Part shown: in pieces, positions 15,841 through 23,018 of the stretch | Position numbering within the stretch: position 1 is the stretch's first letter | How the letters are laid out: each line of letters starts with the position of its first letter | Origin: Bacteroidales bacterium | GTDB lineage: Bacteria > Bacteroidota > Bacteroidia > Bacteroidales > F082 | Length of the DNA: 23,018 nucleotides | NCBI GenBank assembly: GCA_029983675.1 | Contig: JASBYY010000045.1 | Coordinates: 1 to 23,018, forward strand | Direction of reading: 5' to 3' | The notes under the pieces: model-generated | What the model was told of the DNA's origin: nothing | The model's database searches: none | What the model saw: the letters and a program-made list of their open reading frames with translations, nothing else | Made by a program: the position numbers and the translations under genes

Positions 15841-16425
15841 ATGAAAAACAAAACGACAACCTTTCTGTCACTACTTGCAGCGGCCCTTTTGCTGGCCTCG
15901 TGCCAGCGCAACCATGTGCTTCCCAAGCCGCGCGGCTATTTCCGCATCGACTTGCCCGACACCGGCTTTGTCGTGCTCGACAGCATGGAGCGTTACCGCT
16001 TCGAGTATCCGCAATACGCCGTCATCACCAACGACCCTTATTCACCGCAGGAAAAAAACTGGATCAATGTGGAAATGCCCGTTTTCAAGGCCTCCATACA
16101 CATCACCCATAAGAAAGTGGACGGAAATCTCGGACAATACCTCGACGATGTGCACACCATGGTCACCAAGCACCTGCAAAAGGCAAACGGCATGCGCGAC
16201 AGCCTCATCGTCAACGACGAGCACCATCGCTACGGCATGTTTATCGAGATGGACGGCAAGGGCGTGGCGACACCATTTCAGTTTTACCTCACCGACAGCA
16301 CCCGTAATTTTGTGCGCGGCGCATTGTATTTCAACTTCCTGCCCAACAACGACTCCATGCAGCCCGTCATCAGCCGCATCCGAAAAGACGTGGACCATCT
16401 GATCAATACCTTTGAATGGAAATAA
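15841..16425 (+). CDS. gldD: GldD, gliding/T9SS-associated lipoprotein
   Basis: This 194-aa protein has a type II signal peptide: Lys-rich start, hydrophobic core, and lipobox LASC with lipidated Cys21. The mature part begins with PKPRGYFRIDLPD, characteristic of GldD. It is probably anchored in the periplasm-facing leaflet of a membrane. In Flavobacterium johnsoniae loss of GldD stops gliding, and Gld lipoproteins are linked to T9SS. A TTG 33 nt upstream is the only longer start; the ATG at 15841 gives a normal signal peptide. It is co-transcribed with gldE (36-nt gap). Confidence 0.92.
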   Translation: MKNKTTTFLSLLAAALLLASCQRNHVLPKPRGYFRIDLPDTGFVVLDSMERYRFEYPQYAVITNDPYSPQEKNWINVEMPVFKASIHITHKKVDGNLGQYLDDVHTMVTKHLQKANGMRDSLIVNDEHHRYGMFIEMDGKGVATPFQFYLTDSTRNFVRGALYFNFLPNNDSMQPVISRIRKDVDHLINTFEWK

Positions 16426-16449
16426 GACCTGCATCTTTGGAAAAAACGC

Positions 16450-16457
16450 TATTTTTG
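16450..16457 (+). promoter_or_regulatory. -7 element of the T9SS/RHS locus
   Basis: TATTTTTG is an exact TAnnTTTG match. The predicted transcript start, near 16462, would coincide with the first ATG, which is why the next ATG (16486) is preferred. No TTTG at normal -33 spacing is seen. Confidence 0.5.
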
Positions 16458-16485
16458 CGCTATGAAAACAGCATTTGATATTCCT

Positions 16486-16941
16486 ATGACGAAAAGAAAA
16501 ACCTTTTGGGGGGTAGCATTGACATTCATTTTGGTTCTGACAACCGTATCGGCTGTAACTGCACAACAACTGAATTACGAATACGACTACGACAATGCGG
16601 GCAATCGGATTAAAAGAGGCATTGTCAGACTAGAGAACAGAAAAAACGACGAAGACCGTCAAGAGACACATCTTGCACAGCTAACCGATAGCCTTTTCGA
16701 CGGTAACGCCATTCGCATTTTCCCAAATCCGACAAAAGGGATCGTCCGTCTTGAAGTTGAAAACAGCTCTGTTCAATTCAAACGGTTCAGGCTCTTCGAC
16801 TTAAGCGGAAGACTGATTAATGAAGGTACGCAAAAGGAATCTTCGCTACGCATAGACCTTTCCGGTGAACCCAATGGCACCTATATACTGGAGGTTTGGC
16901 TTGAAGATATGCAACGTTCATACAAAATCATCAAACAGTGA
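16486..16941 (+). CDS. Small secreted protein with YD motif and T9SS type A sorting domain
   Basis: This 151-aa protein (159 aa if the ATG at 16462 is used) has a Sec signal peptide (1-26, ending SAVTA before QQ). A single RHS/YD-like segment follows (YEYDYDNAGNRIKR, 31-44), then a polar linker (50-70), then a C-terminal T9SS type A sorting domain (about 75-151: IRIFPNPTKGIVRLEV, FRLFDLSGRLI, LSGEPNGTYILEV, SYKIIKQ). The domain directs transport across the outer membrane by T9SS, with cleavage or surface attachment. The gene ends in TGA overlapping a GTG of the RHS giant, so the two are coupled. The YD segment suggests it packs against the partner's RHS strands; that is inference. Confidence 0.85.
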   Translation: MTKRKTFWGVALTFILVLTTVSAVTAQQLNYEYDYDNAGNRIKRGIVRLENRKNDEDRQETHLAQLTDSLFDGNAIRIFPNPTKGIVRLEVENSSVQFKRFRLFDLSGRLINEGTQKESSLRIDLSGEPNGTYILEVWLEDMQRSYKIIKQ

Positions 16942-16946
16942 CGGCT

Positions 16947-19900
16947 ATGGGAAACTCTAATCATACGATACGTAAAGTCGCTTTTGTCGGCTTACTCATC
17001 TTACAATGCATGACTTCTATCCGGCTATCCGCCCAGCCGGGACCGGTAGGCAGCTTAGGAGGCGATATCAATGTCTCATCAACCGGAACGGCATCTTACA
17101 GCATTCCCATCGAGGTGGTTCCCGGAATGCAAGGCATGCAGCCCAACTTATCTGTCACCTATGGCAGTGCAACGGGCAGGGGCCTCCTTGGAGAAAAATG
17201 GCATCTTTCAGGCCTTTCTTCCATTACACGCATACCGCAGACCCATTACCCTGACGGCAATACCGGCGGTGTTAATCTTGACAATAACGACAGGTTTGCC
17301 CTTGACGGTAGCAGGCTGATGAAATTGTCAAGCGGAAACTATGCTGCAAGCAACGCAGTTTACGGCACTGAAGTAGAAAGCTTTACAAGAGTCACCCTGA
17401 AAGAGAATCCGGGAACTATTTCACAATGTTTTATTGCAGTTACTGACGAGGGGCATGTCATCGAATATGGCAATACGGCAGATTCCAAACAGATGGCGGG
17501 AGGCAAGGTGGTTTCTTGGTTCGCCAATAAAATCACCGATGCCGACGGCAACTACATGACCATAAGCTATGGTCAAAACGAAGGAGAAATCTGGCCGGAA
17601 ACAATCAATTACACAGGCAATGCCTCTACCGGAATGAACACTTATGCCAAGGTCACATTCCAGTACATGACCGACCTGCATGTGAACTTCCTGTTTTCAG
17701 GAGGGCAAAGCTTGAGAGAGGCAAAGCTCCTTTCCGGTGTCAATATCTATTTCGGCACCGAATTGGTCAGACAATATGCTTTTGAATACACCTGCGACCG
17801 CAGTACACGTCTAAGCAATGTCATTCTGAAAAATGCTTCAGGAGCGGAACTTACCCGAACAGCCATCGGCTGGGGAAACGACGCCTCCGGCAATGGATAC
17901 CTGCCCATGAGCAGTCTGAAAAACTACGTGATACTTCCTTTCAATTACAATGGTGACAGTTACACCGATTTGTTCATGTACACCTATGAGGATGGCGTAA
18001 GCACATGGCATGTGCGAAAAGGTGACGGCAACGGCCATTTCTCCATTGTCGACCAATATTCGGGCACGATCAATGCCTACACGATTTTTGTCATCGACAA
18101 AGACGGCGACGGACAGGATGAAATCGGCTTTGTTTCCAACCTTCCCGATGGAAACTTCGCTTTCAAATGCCTGAGATTTACCGGCAATTCGGCGAGCACA
18201 ATCGGCATCGCCACCTCCAGTTCATCCCATTTCCTCGCAGGCGACTTCATCGGCAAGGGCGGCACGCAGCTCATTTTCATTCACAAGTCGGGCAATAACT
18301 GGAGCGTCACCAATTCCTCCAACAGCGCCTCTTTTAGCGTTCCGAAGAACAGCCACGTTTCGGTATGCGATTTCAACGGCAACGGCAAATCGGACATTCA
18401 CGTGGTGCACGGATCGACCATTGACATTTACGAATACGACAACAATGGCGGAATCTTCAAAAAGATTCTGGATGCGGCAAGCACCCCGAAAGCCAGCAAA
18501 AAAGAGTTTTTCTGCGACCTGAACGGCGACGGCAAGTCGGATTTCATTTTCTATTCAGACTACAAGTGGTATCAGATGATGTCAACAGGAACCGGATATA
18601 CTAACGGTGCAGAACTGCCTTTCTACGCAGACATGAACAGTTCCGGCGGGCCTAAATTCGACATTATGTGCTGCGACCTGAACGGTGATGGAAAAGATGA
18701 CGTGGCACAGCCATACTTTGACTTTGAACAGCAAAAACTGACCATGCATGTCTATTTCTCCAGAGGGTATTCGGGCGGCTCTTTCAACTACAGCCATACA
18801 AGCTTCATACGCGCCGATATCAAAGGCATTTTCACAAGCCATTACAGATTTGCCGATCTTAATGGCGACGGAAAAAACGAGATGTTCTACACCGGTGATA
18901 TCTACACCACCCCCGTGCTTGTCAACTTTTCCGAAAAAAGAGCGCATGACCTTGTCACCTCGTTCACCAACGGATTGGGAAGGACCAGTTCGCTAGAATA
19001 CGCCTTTGTATCCACCCCCTCCATCGGGTATCTCGGCTATGAGGCCAGAAAACTACAACTGCCGCTTGTCAGCAAACTCAAAGAACCGGATGGATTGGGA
19101 GGTTTCAACCAAACACTGTTCACTTACGGGAAGGCTGTTTTCGACTTTGAACGCCGCCAGTTCCTCGGATTTCTCAATTACAGGACCCTCTATAACGGCA
19201 TCAACAGCCAGATGCTGTTCAAGTACAATGCTGTCCACCGCCATTTGAACCTGGAGCAGACCATCGCTTTTCTCAATGCCAATCCGCGGGATCTGCGTTC
19301 CGGCTATATCGTTGACCCTTCGTACTGGGACACGAACCGGGTGTCTTTCCATCACCATGAAGTGTTCAACACCATTGCCTACAAAGATCTGCCGTACGGC
19401 ACTTTCCTTCCTTATTTCTCCATCAGCAGCACCGTCAATCGCCTTGAGAACACCAAACTCATGACACATTGCTGGCTTGATGCCGAAGGAAGGATTTCAA
19501 AAAAATCCGTAGTCAGCACCAAAGCCATGGGAGCGACCATGGATTGGCTGACACGTGACAGTACGAATTACACCTATACAACTGTCACTCTGCCAAACGG
19601 CAGGCAGGCAAGAAGGCCCGGCACCGTGACGACACGAAAACGAAGAAAAGGGTTTTCTCAGGTTCCTTTCTCCAAGACAAGTCACACCTATTCTTCAGGG
19701 CGGCTTCATTCTGTCACTGTATCCGACACGGATGGCCTCATAGGAGAGACTGTTTACGAATACAACGACAAAGGACTTTTATCGTCTGAGACCTATACGC
19801 CGAACGGCTTACCTGCACGGACAAGATCATACGGCTACGATGCCACGGGACGTTTTATGACGGCGCAAACCGATGTGCTTGGACATAACACCTCGGCACA

Positions 19901-22900
19901 ATATGATCCGAAGACGGGCCTGCTTGTTTCCGAAACCGACGCCAACGGACTGACCACCTCCTACGAACACGACGCCTTGGGACACTTGACCGGGACAACC
20001 CGACCGGACCAGACGCAATGCAAAATCAGCTACCACTGGAACGATACCCCAAATTTCTCCAACGCTGTTTACTACTCCCGAATGACCGAAACCGGACAAC
20101 CGGAAAGAAAAAAATACTACGACGTGCTGGGACGCTTGGTGCACACCTACGAAAAAGGGCGCGGCTACAACGACATCATTTTCAACAATACGGGGCAGGT
20201 CTCACGTAAAACGACGACCCCTTATCCTTCTCCGTCCATGAACCCTAACTCGAAAACATGGAGCTTGAATTTGTACGACGGATACCGGCGGATTATATGG
20301 CAAACAGCCCCCTATCAAAACCTGAGCTTCAGCTATCCCGACTTCAGCACGGGCATACCTCGTCCTTACACCGTAACCACCACCGATAACATTCGCAACG
20401 TACAAACTTCCAAGACTTTTGACGCTGCCGGAAGGCTTGTTGAAGCCACCGATGCGGGCGGCACCATCAGCTACAGCTACGGCTACCAGACCCTGTCGGG
20501 CAAGGTCCGCGACAAGACGACCATCACCGTAGGCGGACAGGTTACCACCGTTTTGTCCGACATCAGGGGCAACCGTGTGTCGATACAAGACCCTAATGCA
20601 GGCACAGTGACCAGCACCTACAACGCCATGAACCAGTTGACGGCCCACACCGATGCCAACGGCAACCTTGCCGAATACACTTACGACCTTGCCGGGCGCA
20701 CCTTGCAAGTCGCCTACTCGAAGGGACAGGAGTCGGAAACCGTAAGCTATGTTTACGACATTGCTGCGGGCAAGGGCATCGGGCGGATTGCCGCCGTGAA
20801 ACGCAACGGGCGTAATGAATGCCTCTACACCTACGACAACCTCGGGAGGACGATCAGCCGGAAGGTGTTTGACGGCGGCACCGCCTACAACCACCGGTAT
20901 GCCTACAATGCCTTGGGACAGTTGCGGTATTTCACCTATCCCGACGGGTTCAAGATCGAAAACACCTATAACCGCTACGGCGAGCTGACCGAGATTCGCA
21001 ACGCTGCCGACAACACATTGATTTACGCCACCGATACGCGCAACATGTTCCGCCAGCCCACAAGGTGCCGCTTCGGCAACGGCACCGGCACGGAGTACCG
21101 CTACAACGCCTACGGCCGGATGACCGGCATCCGCAACGGCGACATCACCAACAGCGTACCGCCCGTCAACACCTACGGCTTGGGGAATCCCTTTGAAGAT
21201 CCCTGGGTAAGTTATCATATCAACACAAGGTACCGCGATCTTTCATACGCCTACGACAGCCGCGGCTTCATCGCCACGCGCACCGACGGCAAGACAGGAC
21301 AGTCGGAAGCCTATACATACGACAATCTGGATCGTCTAACCGCATACACCGTGAATGGTGCGACGGCGGCAACCTTCGCCTATAACAGCATCGGCAACAT
21401 CACCTCGAACTCCAGAGTGGGCAGCTACAGCTATGGCGGCAGCAGACCCAACGCTGTGACCGGCATCGCCGGCAACACGGCCTGCCCCATCCCCGCCTCG
21501 CAGTGCGATGTATGCTACAATTTCCGCAACAAGCCCTCAAGCATCGCCGAAGGCGGCTACCGCATCACCTTCGACTACAACGCGGAAGGCACGAGGCTGC
21601 ACACCCGCTACTTCAAAGGCAACATGATGCAGAAGGGCGCGGCGCGGATTTCGGAGGTGCACGGAATAGAAATCAGCAACCGAGGCACACGCAGGCTCGA
21701 CTACATCTATGCCGACGGCAAGATTGTCGCCGTGCACGTGAAACGCGGCTCCTCCGACAGCCTCTACTATGTGCTCACCGACCACCTCGGCAGCTGGAAC
21801 ATGGTGACCGATGCCGGCAAGGACATCGTGCAGCAGACCCACTTCGACCCCTGGGGCAACCGCATGAGCCACACCAGCTGGAACACGCCCCAGACCCAAA
21901 CCTCCTTCTGCTTCAACCGAGGCTTCACGGGGCACGAGCACTACGACCGCTTCAAGATCATCAACGCCAACGCACGCCTCTACGACCCCGTGATTGGACG
22001 CTTCTTCTCGCCTGACCCTTTCGTACAAACACCCGATTTCACACAGAACTACAACAGATACAGCTATTGCATGAACAACCCCGTGATGTTCACCGACCCA
22101 GACGGAGAATGGGTGCATATTGCTGTTTGTGCTCTTATCGGAGGTACTGCTAATTTAATATCACAATGGGACAACATTGATAACTTTTGGGAGGGCTTGG
22201 CTTCTTTTTCTGTTGGAGCTGGATCTGGCGCCTTAACCGCCGTCAATCCTTTTCTTGGATCCGTAGTTGGATCTGCAATATCAAGTGGAACAAATGAAAT
22301 ATTGAAATCGACAGGACTTGGCAAAGGATTTTCAGAAGTGGATTGGGGAAATGTTGTAGTTAATACTGTAATTGGGGCAGGAACGGGTGCTTTTTCTTAT
22401 GGTGCAGGTCAATTTGTCGGTAATATTAAACTTGGGGGAATTCCTATTGCAGAAAAAATACTTAATGCTTGCGGTGTAAAAAACCTAAATGCTAGAACTT
22501 TCCTTGGGTATGCGATTAATGGGACAATGGCAGGTGGGGCTTCTGGTGCTGCTACAGGAATTGTACAAGGTTCTTTTTCTGGAAATTGGGATATATGGAA
22601 CTATACATGGCGAGGCTGTGCTTATGGTTTGGGAGGGAGCTTAGCTTACTCAAGCCTTACAACCCTTGGTTATCAGGCTCAACTGAAATATGGCAGGCAA
22701 CCCAATTTGAATAGCACAACGATAGAATCTGTTTCTGTCTCAGCTGATAATGCAATTAACCAACTAAACACATACGAAACCCCGATTGAGACAATAGGGA
22801 CTTTCGAATTGCCTGAGATAGACGTTATCGCCTCTTCTTCAACCTCTGCAAATGTTTTTTTACATGGGCTTCACCACCCGTATCTGATTCCGCCAAAGTC

Positions 22901-22958
22901 ATACAGATATAATAGCCCTACGCTTTTACGCCTCTTACCTTTACTGCAATTGCCATGA
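16947..22958 (+). CDS. Giant SpvB-VCBS-TcdB-like RHS polymorphic toxin-type protein
   Basis: This 2003-aa protein begins with a Sec signal (1-29, ending RLSA before QPG). An SpvB-like domain follows (about 32-315, e.g. PIEVVPGMQGMQPNLSVTYG and GLLGEKWHLSGLSSITR). Next are VCBS/FG-GAP calcium loops such as DKDGDGQDE (384), DFNGNGKSD, DLNGDGKSD, DLNGDGKDD and DLNGDGKNE (to about 645). A TcdB-middle-like segment (about 670-760), YD repeats (about 875-1500) and the RHS core (1607-1722: YYVLTDHLGSWN, HFDPWGNRM, RLYDPVIGRFFSPDP, NNPVMFTDPDGEW) complete the shell. Residues 1723-2003 form an unrecognised glycine-rich tip. Related Tc B/C and Rhs shells enclose a toxic C-terminus. The ATG is preferred to a GTG 9 nt earlier. 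It has no T9SS sorting domain itself. Confidence 0.9.
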   Translation: MGNSNHTIRKVAFVGLLILQCMTSIRLSAQPGPVGSLGGDINVSSTGTASYSIPIEVVPGMQGMQPNLSVTYGSATGRGLLGEKWHLSGLSSITRIPQTHYPDGNTGGVNLDNNDRFALDGSRLMKLSSGNYAASNAVYGTEVESFTRVTLKENPGTISQCFIAVTDEGHVIEYGNTADSKQMAGGKVVSWFANKITDADGNYMTISYGQNEGEIWPETINYTGNASTGMNTYAKVTFQYMTDLHVNFLFSGGQSLREAKLLSGVNIYFGTELVRQYAFEYTCDRSTRLSNVILKNASGAELTRTAIGWGNDASGNGYLPMSSLKNYVILPFNYNGDSYTDLFMYTYEDGVSTWHVRKGDGNGHFSIVDQYSGTINAYTIFVIDKDGDGQDEIGFVSNLPDGNFAFKCLRFTGNSASTIGIATSSSSHFLAGDFIGKGGTQLIFIHKSGNNWSVTNSSNSASFSVPKNSHVSVCDFNGNGKSDIHVVHGSTIDIYEYDNNGGIFKKILDAASTPKASKKEFFCDLNGDGKSDFIFYSDYKWYQMMSTGTGYTNGAELPFYADMNSSGGPKFDIMCCDLNGDGKDDVAQPYFDFEQQKLTMHVYFSRGYSGGSFNYSHTSFIRADIKGIFTSHYRFADLNGDGKNEMFYTGDIYTTPVLVNFSEKRAHDLVTSFTNGLGRTSSLEYAFVSTPSIGYLGYEARKLQLPLVSKLKEPDGLGGFNQTLFTYGKAVFDFERRQFLGFLNYRTLYNGINSQMLFKYNAVHRHLNLEQTIAFLNANPRDLRSGYIVDPSYWDTNRVSFHHHEVFNTIAYKDLPYGTFLPYFSISSTVNRLENTKLMTHCWLDAEGRISKKSVVSTKAMGATMDWLTRDSTNYTYTTVTLPNGRQARRPGTVTTRKRRKGFSQVPFSKTSHTYSSGRLHSVTVSDTDGLIGETVYEYNDKGLLSSETYTPNGLPARTRSYGYDATGRFMTAQTDVLGHNTSAQYDPKTGLLVSETDANGLTTSYEHDALGHLTGTTRPDQTQCKISYHWNDTPNFSNAVYYSRMTETGQPERKKYYDVLGRLVHTYEKGRGYNDIIFNNTGQVSRKTTTPYPSPSMNPNSKTWSLNLYDGYRRIIWQTAPYQNLSFSYPDFSTGIPRPYTVTTTDNIRNVQTSKTFDAAGRLVEATDAGGTISYSYGYQTLSGKVRDKTTITVGGQVTTVLSDIRGNRVSIQDPNAGTVTSTYNAMNQLTAHTDANGNLAEYTYDLAGRTLQVAYSKGQESETVSYVYDIAAGKGIGRIAAVKRNGRNECLYTYDNLGRTISRKVFDGGTAYNHRYAYNALGQLRYFTYPDGFKIENTYNRYGELTEIRNAADNTLIYATDTRNMFRQPTRCRFGNGTGTEYRYNAYGRMTGIRNGDITNSVPPVNTYGLGNPFEDPWVSYHINTRYRDLSYAYDSRGFIATRTDGKTGQSEAYTYDNLDRLTAYTVNGATAATFAYNSIGNITSNSRVGSYSYGGSRPNAVTGIAGNTACPIPASQCDVCYNFRNKPSSIAEGGYRITFDYNAEGTRLHTRYFKGNMMQKGAARISEVHGIEISNRGTRRLDYIYADGKIVAVHVKRGSSDSLYYVLTDHLGSWNMVTDAGKDIVQQTHFDPWGNRMSHTSWNTPQTQTSFCFNRGFTGHEHYDRFKIINANARLYDPVIGRFFSPDPFVQTPDFTQNYNRYSYCMNNPVMFTDPDGEWVHIAVCALIGGTANLISQWDNIDNFWEGLASFSVGAGSGALTAVNPFLGSVVGSAISSGTNEILKSTGLGKGFSEVDWGNVVVNTVIGAGTGAFSYGAGQFVGNIKLGGIPIAEKILNACGVKNLNARTFLGYAINGTMAGGASGAATGIVQGSFSGNWDIWNYTWRGCAYGLGGSLAYSSLTTLGYQAQLKYGRQPNLNSTTIESVSVSADNAINQLNTYETPIETIGTFELPEIDVIASSSTSANVFLHGLHHPYLIPPKSYRYNSPTLLRLLPLLQLP
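22113..22955 (+). other. AT-rich variable C-terminal tip of the RHS protein
   Basis: Just after the core motif DPDGEW, codon use changes from GC-rich (GCC, CTC, GAC) to AT-rich (GCT, TTA, ATA, GGA). The encoded 281 residues have two or three glycine/alanine-rich hydrophobic stretches (about 1725-1880), then a polar segment, and end in a Leu/Pro-rich stretch. I recognise no catalytic toxin motif. The junction and composition shift are those of polymorphic toxin tips exchanged by recombination. Confidence 0.75.
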
Positions 22959-23018
22959 TGACAAAAAAAAGACAAAATCGGCTATCCTATATCCTATTTG
23001 CTTGCTGTTTTCTGTGCG
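22955..23018 (+). CDS. Partial ORF after the RHS gene, signal-peptide start, candidate immunity gene
   Basis: An ATG at 22955 (or the adjacent ATG at 22958) overlaps the RHS stop codon and opens a frame that runs off the window after 21 codons. The visible residues have a basic start (TKKRQNR) and a hydrophobic run (LSYILFACCFLC), as in a Sec or lipoprotein signal; LFAC could be a lipobox. Codon use is AT-rich like the RHS tip. Position suggests an immunity protein or further partner, but nothing of the mature protein is seen. Confidence 0.55.
   Translation, partial: MMTKKRQNRLSYILFACCFLC

Noticed and set aside
20202..21218. 338-aa open frame on the minus strand within the RHS gene
   Set aside because: Val/Gly/Ala-rich low-complexity product caused by GC-rich YD-repeat codons read backwards; no family resemblance.
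21503..22118. Long overlapping frames on both strands of the RHS core
   Set aside because: Compositional shadows of the GC-rich core; His/Arg/Leu-rich with no recognisable domain.
16947..22958. RHS protein as a type VI secretion Rhs effector
   Set aside because: It has a Sec signal, no PAAR or other T6SS-loading domain, and no T6SS gene nearby; a T9SS-tagged neighbour fits better.
22840..22958. Frameshift at the T7 run near 22855 hiding a longer toxin domain
   Set aside because: The two other forward frames after the run both hit stop codons within about 20 codons, so no longer product is recovered.

Overview
The window looks like chromosomal DNA of a Bacteroidales-type member of the Bacteroidota. 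Nine exact matches to the Bacteroidota sigma-ABfr -7 element (TAnnTTTG) are listed; most sit just upstream of a gene and several decide its start codon. Shine-Dalgarno sequences are nearly absent. The gene families also fit: gldE/gldD, a type IX secretion (T9SS) type A sorting domain, an ExbB-membrane protein-ExbD-ExbD operon, and the HU / 29-aa basic protein / RNase G and mutY-ssb-gldE-gldD groupings.

Layout. Positions 1-420 hold no gene, only two tandem units of about 195 bp with conserved hairpins. A leftward tRNA with anticodon CAT and its terminator follow (440-550), then a HAD phosphatase (+), a convergent tRNA-dihydrouridine synthase (-), and a CPBP intramembrane protease (+). A bidirectional terminator separates the protease from the leftward exb operon (5755 to 3414), which lies directly behind tRNA-Ser(GGA). 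Next come leftward housekeeping genes: ansA (L-asparaginase), hflX-tatD, trpS, and HU / 29-aa protein / rng. A divergent rightward block carries mutY-ssb, then gldE-gldD.

The right-hand third (16450-23018) is an accessory secretion/toxin-like locus. A 151-aa secreted protein carries one YD (RHS-like) motif and a C-terminal T9SS sorting domain. It abuts a 2003-aa protein with the order Sec signal, SpvB-like domain, calcium-binding VCBS/FG-GAP repeats, TcdB-middle-like segment, YD/RHS repeats, RHS core, and an unrecognised 281-aa tip. Base composition falls abruptly to AT-rich at the core/tip junction (about 22113), as is typical of polymorphic toxin tips. The next ORF starts inside the last codons of the giant gene and begins with a signal-peptide-like segment; it runs off the window and is a candidate immunity or partner gene.

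The large protein has no visible sorting domain of its own, whereas its small neighbour has one plus an RHS-like strand. I propose, as inference, that the small protein is an export or anchoring adaptor for the RHS shell. This is the most interesting system in the window. Everything else looks like ordinary core genome, apart from a few regulatory oddities noted in the findings.
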